DNA from: Gluconacetobacter takamatsuzukensis
GTDB lineage: Bacteria; Pseudomonadota; Alphaproteobacteria; Acetobacterales; Acetobacteraceae
Assembly: GCF_014174275.1 (NCBI RefSeq)
Contig: NZ_JABEQK010000014.1
Location: 20,597 to 84,596 of the forward strand
Reading direction: 5' to 3'
Length of the DNA: 64,000 nucleotides
The notes beneath the pieces were generated by a model that did not search any database, was not told the DNA's origin, and was given only the letters and a program-made list of their open reading frames with translations. Below, piece after piece: positions 1 to 7,805 of the stretch. Made by a program: the position numbers and the translations under genes. Within the stretch, counting starts at the first letter, position 1, and the number at the start of each line of letters is the position of its first letter.

Positions 1-70
1 CATAGCTCAGCGGTAGAGCACTACCTTGACATGGTAGGGGTCACAGGTTCAATCCCTGTTGCGCCCACCA
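1..70 (+). tRNA. tRNA-Val (GAC), 5' end cut by window edge
   Basis: The D arm, the anticodon stem-loop CTACC-TTGACAT-GGTAG (anticodon GAC, valine) and the T arm with GGTTCAATCC are all visible. The 3' acceptor strand TGCGCCC is followed by discriminator A and an encoded CCA at 68-70. Only the last two bases of the 5' acceptor strand are present, so about five bases lie before the window. Confidence 0.95.
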
Positions 71-99
71 TCCTTCGGGCTCCCTTTTTGAATGTTGTT

Positions 100-121
100 A
101 AAAGACCGTCTGAAGACGGTC
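100..121 (-). terminator. Rho-independent terminator after ruvX
   Basis: A perfect 7-bp stem (104-110 with 115-121, GACCGTC/GACGGTC) closes a TGAA loop. Read on the minus strand the stem is followed by TTTTAAC. This fits an intrinsic terminator for leftward transcription out of ruvX, whose stop lies about 70 bp upstream. Confidence 0.7.
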
Positions 122-188
122 CACCGCGCGAGCGGGCCGTGAGGCGGTGTGTCCGGCTGTTTGCCGTCATCCGCCAGTGAGGGGTCCT

Positions 189-668
189 TCAGGCGCTTTC
201 CGGTTGTGTGGCCGAGGCATCCAGTGCGGCTTGCAGCATGTAGGCTGCTGCCAGCTTGTCCACCAGTTCGGCGCGGCGCTGGCGGGTGAGGTCGGCGTCC
301 TGGATCAGCATGCGGTTTACGGCGCTGGAGGACAGGCGTTCGTCCCACATCGCGGCGGGAAGGCCGACCAGGCTGGACAGGTTCAGCATCCAGTCATGGG
401 CCGCCTGGGCCGCCGGGCCGAAGCTGCCATCCATCGACAGCGGCAGGCCGCAGACCAGGCCCCCGACCTCCTCCCGTGCCGCGATCCTGCCGATTTCGGC
501 GGCGACGGCGCCGAGTTTGCCGCGTTTCAGCGTGCCGTAGGACGAGGCCAGCATCAGCAGCGGGTCCGACAGGGCCAGGCCGATCGTCTTCTGGCCGGGG
601 TCGATGCCCAGCAGGCGTTGGCCGCGCCCGAGATGGGCGCGGATCTGGTGCATGTTGAACAGGGGCAT
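189..668 (-). CDS. ruvX: RuvX/YqgF-family pre-16S rRNA nuclease or Holliday junction resolvase
   Basis: A 159-residue RNase H-fold protein of the YqgF family. Family members mature the 5' end of 16S rRNA and have been proposed as Holliday-junction resolvases. The N-terminal motif LLGIDPGQKTIGLA (about residues 19-32) carries the catalytic Asp23. GLVCGLPLSMDGS in the middle and WDERLSS are also typical. E. coli YqgF is about 138 residues, so there is a modest N-terminal extension. It is divergent from gatC with a 76-bp gap that must hold both promoters, and is followed by an intrinsic terminator. Confidence 0.93.
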   Translation of the reverse strand: MPLFNMHQIRAHLGRGQRLLGIDPGQKTIGLALSDPLLMLASSYGTLKRGKLGAVAAEIGRIAAREEVGGLVCGLPLSMDGSFGPAAQAAHDWMLNLSSLVGLPAAMWDERLSSSAVNRMLIQDADLTRQRRAELVDKLAAAYMLQAALDASATQPESA

Positions 669-744
669 GGTCTGGGTCTATGGTCCGCGCGGTGTCCTGA
701 CCGGCAGGATATTCCCCCCAGATGATAATGGAAAGTTGTGCTTC

Positions 745-1032
745 ATGTCGCTTGACCCCGCGACGGTCCGACGTATCGCCAGATTGGCACGGATCGGTAT
801 CGACGAGTCCGACCTGCCCGCCCTTCAGCGGGAACTGAACGGCATTCTCGGCTGGATCGAGCAATTGAACGAAGTCGATATCGACGGTGTCGAGCCCATG
901 GTTGGCACCGGGCACGCCGCCCTGCGCATGCGCGAGGATGTGGTGACCGATGGCGGCGCGCGCGATGCCGTGCTGTCGAACGCTCCGGATGCGGCGGGGC
1001 CGTACTATACCGTGCCGAAGGTGGTGGAATGA
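745..1032 (+). CDS. gatC: Asp-tRNA(Asn)/Glu-tRNA(Gln) amidotransferase subunit C
   Basis: A 95-residue protein starting [19 protein letters not shown]. GatC wraps around GatA and stabilises the GatCAB complex, which amidates misacylated Glu-tRNA(Gln) and/or Asp-tRNA(Asn). The conserved N-terminal helix 'V..IA.LARI' and the C-terminal '[11 protein letters not shown]' are clear. The ATG at 745 gives the usual family length; longer in-frame extensions have no family match. The stop overlaps the gatA start (ATGA), so the two are translationally coupled. Confidence 0.95.
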   Translation: MSLDPATVRRIARLARIGIDESDLPALQRELNGILGWIEQLNEVDIDGVEPMVGTGHAALRMREDVVTDGGARDAVLSNAPDAAGPYYTVPKVVE

Positions 1033-2516
1033 TGCTGACCGAACTCACGATCGCCGCGGCCCAGGGGGGGCTGCGTCGCCGCGAATTCTCCGCCGAGGAA
1101 CTGGTGGGCGCCCATGTCGCGGCCATCGACCGGCTGAATGGCCGACTGAATGCCTTTATCACGGTTACCTCCGAACAGGCGCTGGATGCCGCGCGGCGGG
1201 CCGATGCGATCCTGGCCGGCGGCGAGGATGCGCCGGCGCTGACCGGGATTCCGCTGGGGATCAAGGATCTGTTCTGCACCGACGGCGTGCGGACGACCGC
1301 TGCCAGCCGGATGCTGGAAGAGTTTGTCCCGCCTTATGAAAGCACGGTGACGGCGAACCTGCTGGCCGATGGCGCGGTGTTTGTGGGCAAGACCAACCTG
1401 GACGAGTTCGCCATGGGGTCGGCCAACATTACCTCGGCCTTCGGGTCGGTGGAGAATCCGTGGAAGCGGGCAGGAGACGACCAGACCGTGCTGGTGCCCG
1501 GCGGGTCGTCCGGCGGGTCGGCGGCGGCGGTGGCCGCGCGGCTGGCCATGGGCGCCACCGGCACCGACACCGGCGGCTCGATCCGCCAGCCTGCTTCCTA
1601 TTGCGGCATCGCCGGCATCAAGCCGACCTATGGGCGGTGCAGTCGCTGGGGGACGATTGCCTTCGCCAGTTCGCTGGACCAGGCCGGGCCGATGGCGCGC
1701 ACGGTCGAGGATTGCGCCATCCTGTTGCAGTCGATGGCCGGGTTCGACGTGCGTGACAGCACCAGCGTCGATGTTGCGGTGCCGGATTACCGCGCCGCCT
1801 GTGGCCGGTCGCTGAAGGGCATGAAGGTGGGTATTCCCGCCGAATACCGGGTGGCCGGCATGCCTGCCGAAATCGAGGCGGCGTGGGAGCAGGGCATTGC
1901 CTGGCTGCGCGACGCGGGATGCGAGATTGTCGAGGTTTCGCTGCCCTACACAAAATATGGTCTGGCGACCTATTACATCGTGGCGCCGGCGGAATGTTCG
2001 TCGAACCTCGCACGCTATGACGGTGTGCGTTTCGGCCGCCGGGTGCCCGGTGAGTCGCTGGACGAGCTGTATGAAGCGACCCGGCGCGAAGGGTTCGGGG
2101 CCGAGGTGAGGCGTCGCATCCTGATGGGGACCTATGTGCTGTCGGCCGGGTATTACGACGCCTATTACCTGCGCGCGCAGAAGGTGCGGAACCTGATCCG
2201 CAAGGATTTCGAGAATGCGTTCCGGACGGTGGACGTGCTGCTGACGCCGACCGCGCCGTCGCCCGCCTTTGCGCAGGGCGAGAAGATGGATGATCCGGTG
2301 CAGATGTATCTGAACGACGTGTTTACCGTTCCGGCCAGCATGGCCGGCGTGCCCGCGATGTCGGTTCCCGCCGGGCTGAGCCAGTCGGGCCTGCCGCTGG
2401 GCTTGCAGGTGATCGGCCGGTCGTTCGACGAGGAATCTGTGTTCGCGGCGGCCAGTGCGCTGGAGCGGGCGGCGAGCTTTACGCATCGCCCGGCCGTGCG
2501 CGCGGAGGTGGTGTGA
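1029..2516 (+). CDS. gatA: Asp-tRNA(Asn)/Glu-tRNA(Gln) amidotransferase subunit A
   Basis: A 495-residue amidase-signature protein. It supplies ammonia by hydrolysing glutamine. The Ser-cisSer-Lys triad is intact: Lys79 in [10 protein letters not shown], the GGSSGGS loop near residues 158-164, and Ser184 in [10 protein letters not shown]. Full family length. Overlaps gatC and gatB by 4 nt at either end, so gatCAB forms one operon. An amidotransferase fits an organism without a glutaminyl-tRNA synthetase, although that enzyme cannot be excluded from this window. Confidence 0.97.
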   Translation: MMLTELTIAAAQGGLRRREFSAEELVGAHVAAIDRLNGRLNAFITVTSEQALDAARRADAILAGGEDAPALTGIPLGIKDLFCTDGVRTTAASRMLEEFVPPYESTVTANLLADGAVFVGKTNLDEFAMGSANITSAFGSVENPWKRAGDDQTVLVPGGSSGGSAAAVAARLAMGATGTDTGGSIRQPASYCGIAGIKPTYGRCSRWGTIAFASSLDQAGPMARTVEDCAILLQSMAGFDVRDSTSVDVAVPDYRAACGRSLKGMKVGIPAEYRVAGMPAEIEAAWEQGIAWLRDAGCEIVEVSLPYTKYGLATYYIVAPAECSSNLARYDGVRFGRRVPGESLDELYEATRREGFGAEVRRRILMGTYVLSAGYYDAYYLRAQKVRNLIRKDFENAFRTVDVLLTPTAPSPAFAQGEKMDDPVQMYLNDVFTVPASMAGVPAMSVPAGLSQSGLPLGLQVIGRSFDEESVFAAASALERAASFTHRPAVRAEVV

Positions 2517-3964
2517 TGACCTATCTGATCGAGGGACGCGACGGCCCGTGGGAACTGGTGGTGGGGCTGGAAGTCCATGCCCAGGTCATCAGCCAGTCCA
2601 AGCTGTTCTCGGGGGCCTCGGCCTCCTACGGTGGTGAGCCGAATACCCATGTCAGCCTGGTCGATGCCGGGTTTCCGGGCATGCTGCCGGTCATCAACCG
2701 CGAATGCGTGGCGCAGGCCGTGCGGACCGGGCTGGGGCTGAAGGCACGGGTGAATCTGGAAAGCCGTTTCGACCGCAAGAATTATTTCTATGCGGACCTG
2801 CCGACGGGCTACCAGATCAGCCAGTTCACGCATCCGATCATCGGTGAGGGGGCGGTCGAGATCGAGCTGGCCGATGGGTCGACCCGCATGATCGGCATCA
2901 CCCGCCTGCATCTGGAACAGGATGCCGGCAAGTCGATGCATGACCAGGACCCTGCGCGTTCGTTCATCGACCTGAACCGGGCGGGCGTCGCGCTGATGGA
3001 AATCGTCAGCGAGCCGGATATTCGCACGCCGGAGGAGGCGGGGGCCTATCTGCGCAAGCTGCGCATGATCCTGCGCTATCTCGGCACCTGCGACGGCAAC
3101 ATGGAAGAAGGCTCGATGCGCGCCGACGTGAACGTGTCGGTCCGCAAGGCCGGCGAGCCGTTCCGCACGCGCTGCGAGATCAAGAACGTCAACTCGATCC
3201 GCTATGTCATGCAGGCGATCGAGGTCGAGGCCGTGCGCCAGGTGGAGATCTGGGAAAGCGGTGGCTCGGTCGACCAGGAAACCCGCCTGTTCGACCCGGT
3301 GCGGTCCGAGACACGGTCGCTGCGCAGCAAGGAAGACGCGCACGATTACCGCTATTTCCCCGACCCCGACCTGCTGCCGCTGGTGATCGGGGAGGCGTGG
3401 GTCCAGGACCTGGCGGCGCATCTGCCGGAACTGCCGGACGCGAAGCGCCAGCGCTTCCAGGACGAATATGGCATTCCGCGCTATGATGCCGGGGTGCTGG
3501 TGGCCGAACAGGCGACCGCCGATTTCTACGAGACGGTGGCGCGCGGCCGCGACCCGCGCCTGGCGGCGAACTGGGTGATCGGCGATTTCTTCGCCGCCCT
3601 GAACCGGACCGGCCGGACGATCCAGGACAGCCCGATCAGCGCCGCGGCGCTGGGCGGCATGCTGGACCTGATCACCGACGGCACGATCAACGGCAAGATC
3701 GCCAAGGACGTGTTCGAGGAGATGCTGGCCAGCGGCGAGACGGCGGCTGAGATCGTCGAGCGCAAGGGGTTGCGGCAGGTGACCGACACGGGGGCGATCG
3801 ACGCGGCCGTGCAGGCGGTGCTGGACAAGAACCCTGATAAGCTCGCGGAATATCGCAGCGGCAAGGACAAGCTGTTCGGCTTTTTCGTTGGTCAGGTCAT
3901 GAAGGCGATGGCCGGGAAGGGCAATCCGGCGCTGGTGAACGAGGCGCTGAAGAAAGTGCTGTAA
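2513..3964 (+). CDS. gatB: Asp-tRNA(Asn)/Glu-tRNA(Gln) amidotransferase subunit B
   Basis: A 483-residue GatB. It binds the misacylated tRNA, phosphorylates the acyl group and receives ammonia from GatA. Visible signatures are [13 protein letters not shown] at the N terminus, [19 protein letters not shown], '[11 protein letters not shown]' and the 'EIKNVNS' segment. The C-terminal YqeY-like tail (about residues 330-480) ends [20 protein letters not shown]. Starts with GTGATGA overlapping the gatA stop. The last gene of the gatCAB operon; a tRNA gene follows 95 bp later. Confidence 0.97.
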   Translation: MMTYLIEGRDGPWELVVGLEVHAQVISQSKLFSGASASYGGEPNTHVSLVDAGFPGMLPVINRECVAQAVRTGLGLKARVNLESRFDRKNYFYADLPTGYQISQFTHPIIGEGAVEIELADGSTRMIGITRLHLEQDAGKSMHDQDPARSFIDLNRAGVALMEIVSEPDIRTPEEAGAYLRKLRMILRYLGTCDGNMEEGSMRADVNVSVRKAGEPFRTRCEIKNVNSIRYVMQAIEVEAVRQVEIWESGGSVDQETRLFDPVRSETRSLRSKEDAHDYRYFPDPDLLPLVIGEAWVQDLAAHLPELPDAKRQRFQDEYGIPRYDAGVLVAEQATADFYETVARGRDPRLAANWVIGDFFAALNRTGRTIQDSPISAAALGGMLDLITDGTINGKIAKDVFEEMLASGETAAEIVERKGLRQVTDTGAIDAAVQAVLDKNPDKLAEYRSGKDKLFGFFVGQVMKAMAGKGNPALVNEALKKVL

Positions 3965-4059
3965 TCGCTGGGGGGATGGCGGTTTGGGGTTTGACGGCGT
4001 TGCGGTGACGGTCTACAAGCAGCGCTGCAAACGCCGTGTTAACAAACACGCTCCTCGGC

Positions 4060-4152
4060 GGAGGGGTGGCCGAGTGGCTGAAGGCGGCGGTTTGCTAAAC
4101 CGTTGTACGGTGTCAAGCCGTACCGTGGGTTCGAATCCCATCCCCTCCGCCA
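4060..4152 (+). tRNA. tRNA-Ser (GCT)
   Basis: Acceptor GGAGGGG pairs with CCCCTCC, followed by G and an encoded CCA. The anticodon loop TTTGCTAAA gives anticodon GCT (serine AGC/AGU). The long variable arm expected for tRNA-Ser is present (TTGTACGGTGTCAAGCCGTACC), followed by the T arm GGGTTCGAATCCC. Confidence 0.97.
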
Positions 4153-4584
4153 ATTTCCTTTCTCCAAAAAAGAATGTTTGCCGGATGTCCGGGCGTGACC
4201 GCCCGTTTGGCGGGGCTTTCGACATGGACATCGCGCAGACTATTGCTGCGGCTGGGCATTGGCCGCCTGTCTGCATTTTGCAACGTCAGCGAGGCTGCTC
4301 CGCTCCGATGCCCGGAAAGACACGCCGGGCGTAAGGCGGCAGGCGGTTTTTCAAACGGCCTCCATGCGCTTCCTTTTTTTATGAATCGGCGCACGATACG
4401 TCCGGCTTCGGGGGGCGTATGAGGATCGTCGCGCGTGTTGACAGCCGGATAGGCTGCCTGACCGGCCGTGAGGCGTCGGCGGCGTGGTCAGGCTCTGAAA
4501 CAATTCGTGCCGGACGTTGGGTCGCCAGAGATGCGGGGGGACCTGTATGGAGGATTGCGAACCGGCAAGGGGCGGTATTCGGGG
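4153..4584. other. Intergenic stretch with no recognisable gene
   Basis: This 430-bp gap between tRNA-Ser and the O-antigen-ligase-like gene holds only small unconvincing ORFs. There is a short inverted repeat GCCCGG/CCGGGC near 4310-4332 and a T-run at 4373-4380 (TTTTTTTA), but they are not adjacent enough to call a terminator. The promoter of the downstream gene is expected here, but I could not pick one. Confidence 0.5.
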
Positions 4585-5877
4585 ATGATGGTTGAAACGG
4601 TACGTGGGCGCCCTGGCCTGCCCGATCATGTGATGCGATGGATCGCCGTGGCGATGACGCTGATGCTGCCCTTCTTCCTGTTGCGGGGGCGGGCGATCAG
4701 CGATGGTTTCATGTCCTGTATTGGCGTGCTGTTTCTGCTGCATTGCCTGCGTGCGCGGGATCGCGGCTGGTGGCGGGGGTGGCCGGTGTTCGCGCTGGCG
4801 TTCTGGGCGTTGGCGATTCTCTCGTCGGTAATGCATGGGACTGGCCATGCGGTGGCCGAGGCGTTGGTGCTGGGGCGGTTTCTTCTATTCTGCGCGGCGC
4901 TGGAATGCTGGGTGCTGCGCGACGGCGCGGCGCGGCGCTGGCTGGGCCTGTCGGTGACGCTGGCGGCCCTGTGGCTGGTCGTGGAATGCTGGCAGCAATA
5001 TCTGCTGGGGACCAATCTGTGGGGGTATCCGCGCTGGGTGGATGGCGCGCTGACCGGGCCCTTCTACAAGCCGCGCGCGGGGGCCGCCCTGCTGATGGTC
5101 GTCTTTCCGGGCCTGATGGTCTTTGCCACGCGCTGGCTGGAGGCGCCGGCCTGGCGCCCGCGGCTGGCGGGTGTGGGCCTGATCATGTTCCTGGTGCTGA
5201 CGATGATCCTGATCGGCCAGCGCATGCCCGCGCTGCTGTTCGGCCTGGGGCTGGGCATCATGGCCGTGCTGATCCGCCGGTTGCGCTGGCCGGTGCTGGC
5301 CGCCGGGTTGGTCGGGGTGGCGGGACTGGCGCTGCTGCCCGTGCTGTCGCCGCCGGCCTATGCCAAGCTGGTGGTCCGGTTCATGGACCAGATGCGGCAT
5401 TTTTCCGACAGCCCCTATGGGCAGATCTATATCCGCGCCGGGGTGATGCTGGACCGGCATCCGTGGCTGGGGCTGGGGGTGGACGGGTTCAGGAACGCAT
5501 GCGCCGACCCGGCCTATGTGCGCGACCTCGTGCTGTTCGGCCATACGTTTCCGAGCCGAGGCGTGGCGGTGGGGTGCAACATCCATCCGCACAATATCTA
5601 TCTGGACGTGGCGACCACGGCCGGGCTGGCCGGGCTGGCCTGTTTCGTGGCGATGGTGGCGTGCTGGCTGTGGCGGATGGTCCGGGCCCTGTCGCCCGCA
5701 CGGGCGCCGCAGCAGGCGATGCTGTGCGTGACGAGTTGCGTGATGCTGTGGCCGGTTGCCTCCAGCAGTGCGCTGTTTACCGTGCGGACGGCGGGCTGGA
5801 TCTTTCTGATGGTGGGCTGGGGGCTGGCGGCCTCGGCCGATATCGCGGGCGAGAAGCGGGCCGAGCGGCGTTTCTGA
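4585..5877 (+). CDS. O-antigen ligase/polymerase (WaaL/Wzy) family membrane protein
   Basis: About 430 residues from the ATG at 4585, dominated by some ten or more hydrophobic segments. The overall plan is that of the O-antigen ligase family: an N-terminal helix bundle, a large periplasmic loop in the second half (about residues 270-350, with 'RAGVMLDRHPWLGLGVDGFRN' split by HPWLGLG and 'IHPHNIYLDV'), then final helices. The 'G.G...F...HPHN.YL' pattern is typical of WaaL/Wzy_C proteins, which join a polysaccharide to lipid A core or another acceptor in the inner membrane. The 5' start is uncertain: ATG codons occur at 4531, 4585 and 4588. It stands alone, so the glycan it ligates is unknown. 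Confidence 0.75.
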   Translation: MMVETVRGRPGLPDHVMRWIAVAMTLMLPFFLLRGRAISDGFMSCIGVLFLLHCLRARDRGWWRGWPVFALAFWALAILSSVMHGTGHAVAEALVLGRFLLFCAALECWVLRDGAARRWLGLSVTLAALWLVVECWQQYLLGTNLWGYPRWVDGALTGPFYKPRAGAALLMVVFPGLMVFATRWLEAPAWRPRLAGVGLIMFLVLTMILIGQRMPALLFGLGLGIMAVLIRRLRWPVLAAGLVGVAGLALLPVLSPPAYAKLVVRFMDQMRHFSDSPYGQIYIRAGVMLDRHPWLGLGVDGFRNACADPAYVRDLVLFGHTFPSRGVAVGCNIHPHNIYLDVATTAGLAGLACFVAMVACWLWRMVRALSPARAPQQAMLCVTSCVMLWPVASSSALFTVRTAGWIFLMVGWGLAASADIAGEKRAERRF

Positions 5878-5916
5878 GCGGGCCAGGGCGATTGCAGAGC
5901 GTCGCCGGAAGGTCGC

Positions 5917-6321
5917 TCAGGCGGCGCCGAGATCCTCGGGGCCGAAGGCGTCGGGCAGCAATTCGGCCAGTGTGCGGACCAGCAGCACGTCGCCGGATGG
6001 GTTGACCATGCGGATTCTCAGACCGGGCGCGCCGAATTCGCGGATTTTCTGACGGCAGCCGCCGCAGGGCGCGCAGGGGCGGTCGCCGCCGCCGCAGATG
6101 ACGAGGTCGGCGATGCGGCGGCCGCCGGCCGCCACCATGGCCGAGATCGCGCCGCCTTCGGCGCAGATGCCCTCGGGGTAGGCGGCGTTTTCGGTATTGC
6201 AGCCGATGAAGAGGTGCCCGTCGGCGTCGTGCAGGGCCGCGCCGACCAGGAAGCGCGAATAGGGGGCGTAGGCCCTGGTGCGGACGGCGATCGCGGCGTC
6301 GATCAGCGTGTCGTCGGACAT
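5917..6321 (-). CDS. cdd: Cytidine deaminase
   Basis: A 134-residue homotetramer-type cytidine deaminase, converting (deoxy)cytidine to (deoxy)uridine in pyrimidine salvage. Substrate-binding NTENAAY and zinc-binding CAEGGAI and CAPCGGCRQ are present, giving the catalytic Glu and three zinc cysteines. The ATG at 6321 follows a good ribosome site (GGGAGG) and gives the standard length. The frame stays open further upstream, but that extension would run into the lysA leader. Divergent from lysA, convergent with the O-antigen-ligase-like gene. Confidence 0.95.
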   Translation of the reverse strand: MSDDTLIDAAIAVRTRAYAPYSRFLVGAALHDADGHLFIGCNTENAAYPEGICAEGGAISAMVAAGGRRIADLVICGGGDRPCAPCGGCRQKIREFGAPGLRIRMVNPSGDVLLVRTLAELLPDAFGPEDLGAA

Positions 6322-6439
6322 GGCGGCCTCCCTTGGTTTGTCCTGTCTGATGAACCCTCTATCGGATCGGATGGCGAAAGAACAGCATGGGAGGCTGCGG
6401 GAGCTTGGAACTGGGGCGCCGTGCCGGTATTCTCGATAC

Positions 6440-7798
6440 ATGCTGGATTGCCCTTCCTCCCCTGCCGAGCAGGACCCGACCATCGCCGAACTGCTGGCTG
6501 CGCGCCCGCATCTGTCGATGCACGCCCTCGACGGCCTGGTGCTGGAGGAGGTGCCGCTGAACGCGATCGCGGATGCGGTCGGTACGCCGACCTGGGTGAT
6601 GGGGACGGGAACGCTGCGGGCGCGCTATCGGCTGCTGGACGGGGCGATGCGCCGTGCGGGGCTGGCGCCGTCGATCCATTTCGCGGTGAAGGCGAACGAT
6701 CATCTGGCCGTGCTGCGTGTGCTGGCGGCGGAAGGGGCCGGGGCCGATGTCGTCAGCGGGGGCGAACTGCGCCGGGCGCGTGCGGCGGGGGTGCCAGCGG
6801 AGCGGATCGTCTTTTCGGGCGTGGGCAAGACGCGCGAGGAGATGGCGCTGGCATTGGCCGAGGGCATCGGCCACATCGCGGTCGAGAGTGCCGAGGAGCT
6901 GGACATTCTCTCCGACGTCGCGGCGGCGTGCGGCCGGGTGGCGCCGATCACGCTGCGGGTGAATCCGGATGTGGATGCCGGCACGCATGAGAAGATCACC
7001 ACGGGGCTTTCGACCAACAAGTTCGGCATTGCCTATGCCCGGGCGGCCGCGTTGTACGAGCGTGCGGCGACGCTGCCGGGGCTGAAGCCTCTGGGATTTT
7101 CGGTGCATATCGGCAGCCAGATCGTGGCCATGGCGCCCTATCGGGCCGCGTTTGCCCGGGTGGCGGAACTGGTGCGTACCGTGCGGGCGCGCGGGGTGCC
7201 GGTCAGTCTGGTCGATTGTGGCGGCGGTCTTGGCATTTCCTATCGCGACGAGGTCGAGGGCGCGCCGGAGGCGTTGGCCGGCGCGATCCGTGCCGAGCTG
7301 GGCGATCTGGACGTGCAACTGGCCATCGAGCCGGGGCGCTGGCTGGCGGGGCCGGCCGGGCTGCTGCTGTCGCGGGTGGTCCTGCGCAAGGCGGGGGAGG
7401 ATGGGTTGCCGTCTTTCCTGATTCTGGACGCGGCGATGAACGATCTGATGCGGCCCAGCCTCTATGAGGCCTGGCATGGCATTCTGCCGGTTTCGGCCCG
7501 CGATGCGACGCTGCCGGTGGAGGCTGTGAATGTGGTCGGGCCGGTTTGCGAAAGTGCGGATTCCTTTGCGGATGGGCGGGTTCTGCCGCGTCTGGACGAA
7601 GGCGCGCGGGTCGCGCTGCTGGATACCGGGGCGTATGGCGCGGTCATGAGTTCCACCTATAACGGGCGGCCGCTGGCGGCGCAGGTGCTGGTCGATGGCG
7701 GGCGCTGGTCGGTGATCCGCGCGCGCCAGCCTGTGGAGAGCCTGTGGGCGGCCGACCGGATTCCCGACTGGGTGACGCCCGCCCCGGCGGGCGGCTGA
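6440..7798 (+). CDS. lysA: Diaminopimelate decarboxylase
   Basis: A 452-residue PLP-dependent fold III decarboxylase, the last step of lysine synthesis (meso-DAP to L-lysine). PLP lysine Lys84 lies in HFAVKAND. SVHIGSQI, the glycine-rich phosphate loop CGGGLGISY, EPGRWLAGPAG, and 'VGPVCESADSFA' (active-site Cys-Glu-Ser) all match. The ATG at 6440 gives an N-terminal extension of about 25 residues before MHALDGL; a start at the later ATG (6518) is possible. Followed after 7 bp by the TIGR02302 gene. Confidence 0.93.
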   Translation: MLDCPSSPAEQDPTIAELLAARPHLSMHALDGLVLEEVPLNAIADAVGTPTWVMGTGTLRARYRLLDGAMRRAGLAPSIHFAVKANDHLAVLRVLAAEGAGADVVSGGELRRARAAGVPAERIVFSGVGKTREEMALALAEGIGHIAVESAEELDILSDVAAACGRVAPITLRVNPDVDAGTHEKITTGLSTNKFGIAYARAAALYERAATLPGLKPLGFSVHIGSQIVAMAPYRAAFARVAELVRTVRARGVPVSLVDCGGGLGISYRDEVEGAPEALAGAIRAELGDLDVQLAIEPGRWLAGPAGLLLSRVVLRKAGEDGLPSFLILDAAMNDLMRPSLYEAWHGILPVSARDATLPVEAVNVVGPVCESADSFADGRVLPRLDEGARVALLDTGAYGAVMSSTYNGRPLAAQVLVDGGRWSVIRARQPVESLWAADRIPDWVTPAPAGG

Positions 7799-7805
7799 GC
7801 CCGGC

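Noticed and set aside
4153..4584. Small ORFs of 80-165 codons between tRNA-Ser and the O-antigen-ligase-like gene
   Set aside because: They overlap the tRNA or each other on both strands, have biased low-information composition and no conserved motif.
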